Part shown: positions 34,065 through 44,838 of the stretch, piece after piece | How positions within the stretch are numbered: the stretch's first letter is position 1 | How the letters are laid out: each line of letters starts with the position of its first letter | Source: Paeniroseomonas aquatica | Lineage (GTDB): Bacteria; Pseudomonadota; Alphaproteobacteria; Acetobacterales; Acetobacteraceae | Direction of reading: 5' to 3' | Assembly: GCF_030409335.1 (NCBI RefSeq) | Contig: NZ_JAUFPN010000174.1 | Coordinates: 1 to 44,838 of the forward strand | Length of the DNA stretch: 44,838 bases | The notes under the pieces: model-generated | What the model saw: only the letters and a program-made list of their open reading frames with translations | Told to the model about the DNA's origin: nothing | Databases searched by the model: none | Made by a program: the position numbers and the translations under genes

Positions 34065-36060
<1,996 letters not shown>

Positions 36061-36147
36061 ACTGAGCCTGGGGCCGCGCCGGGCTGCTTGTCAACGTGGC
36101 GGCCGGCGGCGGAACCACCGGTGCCCGGGCCAGGAGTCCAACCGGGG

Positions 36148-36756
36148 CTAGAGCTGCTCGCGTTCCCGCTGGTGCGGCTGCGGCTGCTGCGGGCCGTCCT
36201 GGTCCTCGTCCTGGGACGACTCGCCGCCCTGGCCGTTGCCCTGGCCACCCTGGGCATGACCCTGGTGGCCCTGAGGTTGCCCCTGGCCATGCCCCTGGCC
36301 ATGCCCCTGGGCATTGCCGGAGCCGTTGAACTCGGGCTGCTGCTGCTCGCCGCCCTGCTCGCCGCCCTCGTTGCCCTGGTCGGGGCCGTTCTGGTAGCGG
36401 CGCTGCTGCGGCACGCTGGCCTGCTGCTGCTGCACCTGGCTCATCGCGTTCAGGATGCGGAAGTAATGCTCGGCGTGCTGGAAGTAGCTTTCCGCCATGA
36501 CCCGGTCGCCCGAGCCGGTCGCGTCGCGGCCGAGCTGGAGGTACTTCTCGAAGAGCTGCTGGGCGGTGCCGCGCAGCCGCATGTCCGGGCCGTTCGAGTC
36601 GAAGACATGGTTGCGGCTCATCGGCTGGTGGGCCGCGGGGCGGTACTGGCCACCGCCGCCGCCGCCGCCACCACCCTGGCCACCGCCACCGCCACCACCG
36701 CCCTGGCCGCCCCCACCGTGACGGTGGCTGCGGCCGCGAATCCGTTTCATGTTCAT
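36148..36756 (-). CDS. DUF4167 family protein
   Basis: The protein has 202 residues from ATG 36756; a second ATG two codons in is equally possible. The N-terminus is basic (MNMKRIRGRSHRHG), followed by a long Gly/Gln linker at about 14-37. The DUF4167 domain lies at 49-103, with the conserved NHVFDSNGPDMRLRGTA, QLFEKYLQLGRDA, SGDRVMAESYFQHAEHYFRIL pattern. A Gln/Gly/His-rich low-complexity tail ends in an acidic-basic stretch. The basic start and disordered tails suggest an RNA- or protein-associated factor; the function is unknown. DUF4167 proteins are characteristic of Alphaproteobacteria and often sit beside prmC, as here. Confidence 0.9.
   Translation of the reverse strand: MNMKRIRGRSHRHGGGGQGGGGGGGGQGGGGGGGGGQYRPAAHQPMSRNHVFDSNGPDMRLRGTAQQLFEKYLQLGRDATGSGDRVMAESYFQHAEHYFRILNAMSQVQQQQASVPQQRRYQNGPDQGNEGGEQGGEQQQPEFNGSGNAQGHGQGHGQGQPQGHQGHAQGGQGNGQGGESSQDEDQDGPQQPQPHQREREQL
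36281..36308. repeat. 12-bp tandem repeat in the DUF4167 gene
   Basis: The unit CCCTGGCCATGC occurs twice exactly and begins a third copy. On the coding strand it encodes repeated Gly-His-Gly-Gln in the disordered tail (GHGQGHGQGQ). Confidence 0.75.
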
Positions 36757-37003
36757 CGGTATTGCGTCTGCCGTCTCGCAGGTGGGCCGCCCCGTCCTGG
36801 CCCGCGATTCGGGCAGGATCGGCACTGGCGGTCGGGGTTTTTCAAAGCGCCATGGAGGCCAGCTCGGGCAGGCCGTTCCACGGGTCCGGTCTGCGCAGCA
36901 CTGGATCGGGCCAAGCCCGCCTGCCAACGAAGTCCTTCCGCAAGCTAACCCCTGATGGGCGCAGCGCCAAACGATTTTTTCGGAAGGGCAGGGATCCGGC
37001 CGC

Positions 37004-37912
37004 TCAGCCCGGAGCGGCGGCCGCCCCGAGCAGCAGGGCGCGGTCGATGCCGCCGAGGTCGGCGCGGCAGCCGAGCGGCGCGAGGCCGGCGGCCCGGGCC
37101 AGGGCCTCCACCACTGGGCGCTGGCCCTGGCCCAGCTCGAGGATGGCGCGGCCGCCGGGGGCGAGCAGCCCCGGCAGGGCGGCGGCGATCAGGCGATAGG
37201 CGCCGAGCCCGTCGGCGCCGCCGTCCAGCGCCGAGGCGGGCTCATGCCGGGCCACCTCGGGCATCAGCCCGGGGATGGCGGCGCTCTCGATATAGGGCGG
37301 GTTCGCCAGGACGAGGTCGAATCGGGCGCCGGCCAGCGGCGCCGCCCAGTCGGCGGCGGCAAAGGCGCAGCGGCCGGCGAGGCCCAGGCGCCGCGCATTC
37401 TCCCGGGCCAGGGCGGCGGCGGCGGGGATGCGGTCCAGGCCGAGGCCGGTGGCGGCGGGGAATTCCCGCAGCGCCGCCAGCAGCAGGCAGCCGGTGCCGG
37501 TGCCGAGGTCGAGGATGCGGCGGACGGCGCCGGGCTCCGGGAAGGCCTCGATCGCGGCCTCGATCAGGGCTTCGGAATCGGCCCGGGGGATGAGGGTGGC
37601 GGGGGAGACGGCGAGGCGCAGCGACCAGAACTCCGCCTCGCCCAGCAGGTGGGCGACCGGCTCATGCCCGAGCCGGCGGCGCAGCAGCGCGGCGAAGTCG
37701 CGGGCGGCGTCAGGGGGCACGGCGGCGCGGGGGTCGCGCAGCAGATCCTCCTGCCGGCAGGCGAGGGCATGGGCGAGCAGGATGCGGGCTTCCTGGCGCG
37801 GGCTTTCGATCGCGGCGGCGCGCAAATGCTGGCCGGCGCGGCAGAGGAAGAAGCCGACGGTGCCCGCGGGCTCGGCGCAGGTGGAGGTGGAAGGTTTGCC
37901 GCCGCGATTCAC
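37004..37912 (-). CDS. prmC: Release factor glutamine methyltransferase PrmC
   Basis: The protein has 302 residues from GTG 37912. It methylates the glutamine of the GGQ motif of release factors RF1 and RF2, raising termination efficiency. The SAM-binding DLGTGTG (135-141), the LIPRADSE loop (108-114) and the substrate-binding NPPY (204-207) are all present. The N-terminus has about 25 residues before the usual start of the family, so a downstream start is possible, but none is clearly better. The gene lies 52 bases after prfA, whose product is its substrate. DUF4167 follows after 247 bases. Confidence 0.93.
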   Translation of the reverse strand: MNRGGKPSTSTCAEPAGTVGFFLCRAGQHLRAAAIESPRQEARILLAHALACRQEDLLRDPRAAVPPDAARDFAALLRRRLGHEPVAHLLGEAEFWSLRLAVSPATLIPRADSEALIEAAIEAFPEPGAVRRILDLGTGTGCLLLAALREFPAATGLGLDRIPAAAALARENARRLGLAGRCAFAAADWAAPLAGARFDLVLANPPYIESAAIPGLMPEVARHEPASALDGGADGLGAYRLIAAALPGLLAPGGRAILELGQGQRPVVEALARAAGLAPLGCRADLGGIDRALLLGAAAAPG

Positions 37913-37964
37913 GCTACGCTCCTCGGCCGCTGCGCAGCCTGCGGGGCTCCGCGATGGCGGCGGG

Positions 37965-39020
37965 TCAATCCTGGTCCGCCGCGAGCCGCGCCGCCTCGTC
38001 CTCCTGGGTCAGCGCGTCGATGATCTCGTCGAAGTCGCCGAGCATCACCTTCTCGATCTTGTGCAGGGTCAGGCCGATGCGGTGGTCGGTCACCCGTCCC
38101 TGCGGGAAGTTGTAGGTGCGGATGCGCTCGGACCGGTCGCCGGTGCCGACCTGGGACTTGCGGTCGGCGGCGCGGGTGCCGGCGAGGCGGGCGCGCTGGG
38201 CCTCGTAGATGCGGGCGCGGAGGATCTTCATCGCCTTGGCGCGGTTCTTGTGCTGGCTCCGCTCCTCCTGCATCGCCACCACCGTGTTGGTCGGGATATG
38301 GGTGATGCGGACGGCGCTGTCGGTCTTGTTCACGTGCTGGCCGCCGGCGCCGCTGGCCCGGTAGGTGTCGATCCGGAGGTCGCTCTCGTTGATCTGGACG
38401 TCGACCTCCTCGGCCTCCGGCAGGACGGCGACGGTGATGGTCGAGGTATGGATGCGGCCCTGCGTCTCGGTCGCCGGCACGCGCTGGACGCGGTGGACGC
38501 CGGATTCATACTTGAATTTGGCGAAGACGCCGCGGCCCTGGATCTCGGCGGTGGCGCCCTTCACGCCGCCCAGCTCGCCCTCGTCGTATTCCATCACCTC
38601 GAACCTCCAGCGGCGGCCCTCGGCGTAGCGCTGGTAGGCGCGGAACATCTCGGCGGCAAACAGCGCGGCCTCGTCGCCGCCGGCGGCGGGGCGGATTTCC
38701 AGGATGGCGCTGCGTTCGTCGGCGCTGTCCTTCGGCAGCAGCATGAGGCGGACCTCGCGCTCCAGCCGCGGCACGGCATCCTTCTGGGCGAGGTACTCGT
38801 CCTCGGCCAGCTCGCGCAGCTCGGGGTCGGCCAGCATGGCCTCGGCCTCGTCGCGGGCGCGCTCGGCGGCGCGCAGGGCCTCGACCTTGGCGACCAGGGG
38901 CTCCAGCTCGGACAGCTCCTTCGACATGGCGCCGAACTGGCCGCCCTCGGCGGTGGCGAGCTGGTGCTTCAGTTCCTCGGCGCGGGTCAGGACGCGGTCG
39001 AGCTTGTCGGCGATGCTCAT
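37965..39020 (-). CDS. prfA: Peptide chain release factor 1
   Basis: The 351-residue protein has the codon-reading tripeptide PAT (182-184), which marks RF1 (UAA/UAG), and the catalytic GGQ at 226-228 in [17 protein letters not shown]. The length is normal. Its ATG overlaps the hisS stop as ATGA, so it is translated with hisS. PrmC, its modifying enzyme, is encoded directly downstream. Confidence 0.97.
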   Translation of the reverse strand: MSIADKLDRVLTRAEELKHQLATAEGGQFGAMSKELSELEPLVAKVEALRAAERARDEAEAMLADPELRELAEDEYLAQKDAVPRLEREVRLMLLPKDSADERSAILEIRPAAGGDEAALFAAEMFRAYQRYAEGRRWRFEVMEYDEGELGGVKGATAEIQGRGVFAKFKYESGVHRVQRVPATETQGRIHTSTITVAVLPEAEEVDVQINESDLRIDTYRASGAGGQHVNKTDSAVRITHIPTNTVVAMQEERSQHKNRAKAMKILRARIYEAQRARLAGTRAADRKSQVGTGDRSERIRTYNFPQGRVTDHRIGLTLHKIEKVMLGDFDEIIDALTQEDEAARLAADQD

Positions 39021-40351
39021 GGCGTCGGCGCCTCGTCCTCATCCTCCTCGGCCTCGAGCATCTCGGCCAGCATGGCCTCGACCGCGCTGTCCACGACGCC
39101 GGTCTCGGCCAGGGCGCGCACGATGTCGTCGAGCGGGACGCGCTCCTGGGTGCCGGCGTCGAGGTTGCGGACCACCGCCACGCCCTCGGCGATCTCGGTC
39201 TCGCCGAGGATGACGGCGGCGCCGGCGCCGATCTTGTTGGCGCGTTCCATCCGCCGCTTGGTATTGCCGCGATAGGCGATCTCGGCGATCACGCCGGACT
39301 GCCGCAGCGCCTGCAGCAGGTCGAGCGCCGGGCCTTCCGCGGCATCCCCCACCGGGATGACCGCGACCGGGCGCGGCGCCGGCGGGGTAAGGCCGGCGGC
39401 CTCGACCAGCAGCGCCAGCCGCTCGACCCCCGCGGCCCAGCCGACCGAGGGGGTGGCGGGGCCGCCCATCTCCTCGACCAGGCCGTTGTAGCGGCCGCCG
39501 CCCATGACGGTGCCCTGGGCGCCCAGCCGGTCGGTGACGAATTCGAAGGCGGTGTGGCTGTAGTAGTCGAGGCCGCGCACGATGCGCGGATTGACCCGGA
39601 AGGGCACGCCGAAGCGGGTGAGGTGGCGCTGCACCGTCTCGAAGAAACCGGCGGCCTCGGGGGTCAGGTGGTCGAAGATGGTGGGCGCATCGGCGATCAG
39701 GGCGCGGTCGCCCTTGTCCTTGCTGTCGAGGATGCGGAGCGGGTTCTTCTCCAGCCGCATCCGGCTGTCGGCCGAGAGCGCCTCGGCATGGCCGGTGAAG
39801 TAGCCGACGAGGGCGGCGCGGTAGGCATCCCGCGAAGGCGCGTCGCCTAGGGTGTTGATCTCGAGGATGGTGCCCTCCTCGATGCCCAGTTCCTGCTGGA
39901 TCTGCCAGCCGCAGGCGATGACCTCGGCATCGGCGAGCGGCTCGGGCGCGCCCAGCACCTCGATCCCGATCTGGTGGAACTGGCGGTAGCGGCCCTTCTG
40001 CGGCCGCTCGTAGCGGAACATCGGCCCGGCGTAGAAGACCTTGCGCGGCAGGCCGCCTTGCGTGAGGCCGTTGCTGACCAGGGCGCGGCAGACGCCGGCG
40101 GTGTTCTCCGGCCGCAGGGTGACGCTTTCGCCGCCGCGATCCTCGAAGACGTACATCTCCTTGGCGACGACGTCCGAGGTATCGCCCAGGCCGCGGCTGA
40201 AGACGCGGGTATCCTCGAAGATGGGGGTGGCCCATTCCTCGAAGCCATAGAGCGTCGCGATGCGGCGCGCGACCTCGATGACGCGGTGGTGGCGGCGGTG
40301 TTCCTCGCCGATCAGGTCATGGGTGCCGCGGGCGGGCTGGAGCTGGGACAT
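39017..40351 (-). CDS. hisS: Histidyl-tRNA synthetase
   Basis: The 444-residue class II synthetase charges tRNA-His in the cytoplasm. RGTHDLIG near the N-terminus, the motif 2 region [24 protein letters not shown], and the histidine-specific [13 protein letters not shown] with [14 protein letters not shown] are present. The C-terminal anticodon-binding domain covers the last 90 or so residues. There is an acidic tail ([12 protein letters not shown]). ATG 40351 is the first codon matching the family; open frame upstream runs into the SDR gene. Confidence 0.96.
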   Translation of the reverse strand: MSQLQPARGTHDLIGEEHRRHHRVIEVARRIATLYGFEEWATPIFEDTRVFSRGLGDTSDVVAKEMYVFEDRGGESVTLRPENTAGVCRALVSNGLTQGGLPRKVFYAGPMFRYERPQKGRYRQFHQIGIEVLGAPEPLADAEVIACGWQIQQELGIEEGTILEINTLGDAPSRDAYRAALVGYFTGHAEALSADSRMRLEKNPLRILDSKDKGDRALIADAPTIFDHLTPEAAGFFETVQRHLTRFGVPFRVNPRIVRGLDYYSHTAFEFVTDRLGAQGTVMGGGRYNGLVEEMGGPATPSVGWAAGVERLALLVEAAGLTPPAPRPVAVIPVGDAAEGPALDLLQALRQSGVIAEIAYRGNTKRRMERANKIGAGAAVILGETEIAEGVAVVRNLDAGTQERVPLDDIVRALAETGVVDSAVEAMLAEMLEAEEDEDEAPTP

Positions 40352-40409
40352 GGCGATGGCGGTAGCCTTCCTGCCGGCCTGAAACAAGAGGGTTGCGGCG
40401 GCGCCTTCC

Positions 40410-42026
<1,617 letters not shown>

Positions 42027-42030
<4 letters not shown>

Positions 42031-43487
42031 AGCAGGGTCTCCTGCGCGGGCGGGTCGCCGCGGCGGCGAGGGGTGGCCTTGGTCCCGTCGGCGGTGGCGC
42101 CGACCGCGGCATCGGCGAAGGTGAGGGTCAGCCGCGCCCCGGGCGGGACCGCGGCGGCGGTGGTCAGCGGCGCGCCCTCGGCATCCTGCACCAGGACGAA
42201 GCCGCGGGAGAGGACCGACTGGTAGGAGACGCCCTCCAGCCGGGCGACCAGGCCCTCCAGCCGGGCGCGCTTCTCCCGCACCAGCGCCTGCACCGGGGTG
42301 GCGGCGAAGCGGGCGAGCGGCGGGGCGGCCTGGCGGCGGGCCTGGAGGCGGTGCCAGGCGGCGCCGGCGCGGCCATCCAGCAAGGCCAGGGTGGCGCGGC
42401 GGGCGGCGATCTGCTCGCGCGGATGCGGCAGGCGCGGGGCGAGGCGGCCAAGGGTGGCGCGCTTGCGGTCGATCAGGCCGGGGAGGGCGAGCGCCAGCCG
42501 CTCGCCGCGATCCTCCAGCCGCTGCCGCATGGCGCCGAGGATATTGGGCAGGTCCGGCAGGCCGCGCTCGGCCAGCATGAGGCGGCGGCGGGCGCGGTCC
42601 AGCACGGCGCGGCCGAGCTGCAGCAGCCGCGCCTGGGTCTGCGCCAAGTCGGCCAGCAGGTCGGCGCGGGCGGGGATGGCCATCTCGGCCGCCGCCGTGG
42701 GGGTGGGGGCGCGGCGGTCGGAGGCGAAGTCGATCAGGGTCGTGTCGGTCTCGTGGCCGACGGCGCTGATGAGCGGGATGGGGCTCTCGGCGGCGGCGCG
42801 GACCACGATCTCCTCGTTGAAGGCCATGAGGTCCTCGAGGCTGCCGCCGCCGCGCGCCACGATGATGACGTCCGGCCGCAGCGCCCCCGCCATCCGGCCA
42901 AATCCACGGATGGCGGCGGCGATCTGCTCGGCGGCGCCGGCGCCCTGGACCGGGACCGGCCAGAGCAGGATGCGGCGGGGGAAGCGGCGGAGGATGGTGG
43001 TGCGGATGTCCTGGATGACCGCCCCCCGCTCGCTGGTCACCACGCCGATGACCTGGGGCAGCATGGGCAGGCGGCGCTTGCGCTCGGGCGCGAAGAGGCC
43101 TTCCTCGAGCAGGCGCTTACGCAGCATCTCGATCCGGGCGAGCAGCGCGCCCTCGCCGGCGTATTCGATCCGGTCGATGACGAGCTGGTACTTGGAGCGG
43201 TCGGGGTAGGTGCCGATCCGGCCGGTGGCGATGACCTCGATGCCGTTCTCCGGCTTGATCGAGAGCCGGCCGACCGAGGTCTTCCAGATGACCGATTCGA
43301 GCTTCGCCGCCTCGTCCTTCAACGACAGGTAGATGTGGCCGGAGGGGTAGCGCTTCAGCTCGGTGATTTCGCCGCGCACGCGGACGCGGCCGAAATTCTC
43401 CTCCAGCGTGCGCTTGATGGCGCCGGCGATCTCGGAGACGACGAATTCGGGGATGTTGGCCCGGGGGGCGGGCGGAGGCGTGTCCAT
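42027..43487 (-). CDS. xseA: Exodeoxyribonuclease VII large subunit
   Basis: The 486-residue protein has the N-terminal OB domain ([27 protein letters not shown]) and the catalytic region with [32 protein letters not shown] and [28 protein letters not shown]. The long C-terminal helical part is Ala/Arg-rich. With XseB it degrades single-stranded DNA in both directions; xseB is not in this window. It is divergent from purD with a 44-base gap and is the first gene of a run to the M23 and SDR genes. Confidence 0.96.
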
Positions 43488-43531
43488 GCGGGCACCTTAT
43501 GCTAAGGGCGCCCGGCTTAGGAGGCTTGGCG

Positions 43532-44800
43532 ATGAAGGTTCTGGTGGTCGGCGGCGGCGGGCGGGAACATGCGCTGTGCTGGGCGATTGCCGCCTCGCCC
43601 CTGCTGGAGAGGCTGTGGTGCGCGCCGGGCAATGCCGGGATCGCGGCGGTCGCGGACTGCGTCGCCATCGGCGCCGAGGACGTGGCCGGGCTGGTCGGCT
43701 TCGCCCGGGCGGAGCGCGTCGACCTCGTGGTGGTGGGGCCGGAGGCGCCGCTGACGCTGGGGCTGGCGGATGCCTGCATGGCGGCCGGGCTGAAGGTCTT
43801 CGGCCCGAGCCGGGCGGCGGCGGCGCTGGAAGGCTCCAAGACCTTCACCAAGCAGGTGGCCGATGCCGCCGGGGTGCCGACCGCCGCCTGGGCGCGGTTC
43901 GAGGATGCGGCGGCGGCGCGGGCCCATGTCCGGACGCAGGGCGCGCCGATCGTGGTCAAGGCGGACGGGCTGGCGGCCGGCAAGGGCGTGGTGGTCGCGG
44001 CGACGGTCGCGGAGGCCGAGGCGGCGATCACCGGCATCATGGAGGACCGGGTGCATGGCGCCGCCGGCGCCGCCGTCGTGATCGAGGAATGCCTGGTTGG
44101 GCAGGAGATCTCCTTCTTCGCCCTCTGCGACGGCGAGACGGCGCTGCCGCTGGGCGCGGCGCAGGACCACAAGCGGGTCGGCGAGGGCGACACCGGGCCG
44201 AATACCGGCGGCATGGGCGCCTATTCGCCGCCGCCCGTCTTCACCGAGGCGCTGCGCGAGCAGGTGATGGCCGAGGTGGTGCGGCCGACCTTGGCCGAGA
44301 TGGCGCGGCGGGGGACGCCCTTCCGCGGCGTGCTGTTTGCCGGGCTGATGCTGACCGCGCAGGGGCCGAAGCTGATCGAGTTCAACGTCCGCTTCGGCGA
44401 CCCGGAATGCCAGGCGCTGATGGTCCGGCTGCGGTCCGACCTGCTGCTGGCGCTGCTGGCGGCGGCCGACGGCGAGCTGCGCAACTTCGCCCTGCGCTGG
44501 GACCCGCGGCCGAGCCTGACGGTGGTGATGGCCGCGGCCGGCTACCCCGGCGCCTATGCCGGGGGCACCGAGATCCGCGGGCTGGAGCGGGCGGCGGCGG
44601 TCCCCGGGGTGCAGGTCTTCCACGCCGGGACGGCGCGGCGGGCGGATGGCGCGGTGGTGGCCACCGGCGGGCGGGTGCTGGGGGTCACCGCGGTGGCGGC
44701 GACGCTGCCCGAGGCGCGGGCGGCGGCCTATGCCGCGGTGGATGCGATCGACTGGCCGGAGGGCTTCTGCCGGCGGGACATCGCCTACCGCGCGCTCTAG
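43532..44800 (+). CDS. purD: Phosphoribosylamine-glycine ligase
   Basis: The protein has 422 residues from ATG 43532, which has AGGAGG 7 bases upstream. It joins glycine to phosphoribosylamine with ATP, the second step of de novo purine synthesis. [60 protein letters not shown] and [12 protein letters not shown] are all conserved PurD motifs. The length is normal. It lies divergent from xseA. Confidence 0.97.
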   Translation: MKVLVVGGGGREHALCWAIAASPLLERLWCAPGNAGIAAVADCVAIGAEDVAGLVGFARAERVDLVVVGPEAPLTLGLADACMAAGLKVFGPSRAAAALEGSKTFTKQVADAAGVPTAAWARFEDAAAARAHVRTQGAPIVVKADGLAAGKGVVVAATVAEAEAAITGIMEDRVHGAAGAAVVIEECLVGQEISFFALCDGETALPLGAAQDHKRVGEGDTGPNTGGMGAYSPPPVFTEALREQVMAEVVRPTLAEMARRGTPFRGVLFAGLMLTAQGPKLIEFNVRFGDPECQALMVRLRSDLLLALLAAADGELRNFALRWDPRPSLTVVMAAAGYPGAYAGGTEIRGLERAAAVPGVQVFHAGTARRADGAVVATGGRVLGVTAVAATLPEARAAAYAAVDAIDWPEGFCRRDIAYRAL

Positions 44801-44838
44801 CCCAGCACCTCGTCGACGGTCCCGTCGGCGACGATGCG
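44797..44838 (-). CDS. Possible C-terminal end of a minus-strand gene entering from the right edge
   Basis: The minus strand reads [13 protein letters not shown] followed by TAG, ending within the last codons of purD. Only 13 residues are visible. It could be the end of a convergent gene or chance in a GC-rich frame. Confidence 0.3.
   Translation of the reverse strand, partial: RIVADGTVDEVLG

Noticed and set aside
36934-36987. A CCTTCCG/CGGAAGG inverted repeat between prmC and DUF4167
   Set aside because: The loop is about 40 bases, and the nearby T-run lies on the wrong strand for terminating prmC.

Overview
The window is about 45 kb of very GC-rich chromosomal DNA. It has alphaproteobacterial gene content: a DUF4167 protein next to prmC-prfA-hisS, a hopanoid cluster (hpnM, hpnA, hpnB, shc), several solute-binding proteins and a TPP-controlled thiC. 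A member of the Acetobacteraceae (Roseomonas-like) is my best guess. That is inference from base composition and gene content, not from a marker comparison. I see no transposase, phage gene, CRISPR array or replication origin. No stretch longer than 300 bases lacks a gene; the longest gaps are the thiC leader (35886-36147), the prmC-DUF4167 gap (36757-37003) and the region before shc (31043-31271).

Layout. 1-4028: the 3' end of a KpsC-type capsule Kdo transferase, a convergent DUF1800-DUF1501 operon, and tRNA-Arg(CCG). 4088-8030 (minus): an acyl-CoA dehydrogenase-fold flavoprotein, a secreted alpha/beta hydrolase and a GNAT acetyltransferase. 8195-10026 (plus): a CaiB/BaiF CoA-transferase translationally coupled to an unrecognised 198-residue protein. 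10058-12068 (minus): a tight operon of MOSC protein, PDR-type flavin/2Fe-2S reductase and XRE-cupin regulator, preceded by a perfect palindrome. 12205-19331 (plus): an orphan TRAP binding protein, then a complete branched-chain amino acid-type ABC importer (livG, livF, livH, livM) with two paralogous binding proteins in tandem. 19328-22176 (minus): an SDR, a cytochrome P450 and two small unrecognised proteins whose genes overlap.

22403-28042 (plus) encodes a tripartite heavy-metal RND efflux system (adaptor, pump, outer-membrane channel). 28183-33359 is the hopanoid locus, with hpnM divergent from hpnA-hpnB and shc. A region with 10-bp phased CTCAATT repeats and a receiver-only response regulator follow. 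34065-36060 (minus) is thiC with an upstream TPP riboswitch and a downstream terminator hairpin. 36148-43487 (minus) holds DUF4167, prmC, prfA, hisS, an SDR, an M23 peptidase and xseA. purD (43532-44800, plus) is divergent from xseA.

Most of the window is recognisable metabolism, transport and housekeeping. The least explained parts are the phased AT-rich repeats after shc, the two small genes after the P450, the 198-residue partner of the CoA-transferase, the split MOSC/reductase operon with its palindrome, and the recurrence of 12-bp tandem duplications at four loci. I did not find convincing evidence for a wholly new multi-gene system. The small-gene pair and the MOSC operon are the best candidates for new biology.
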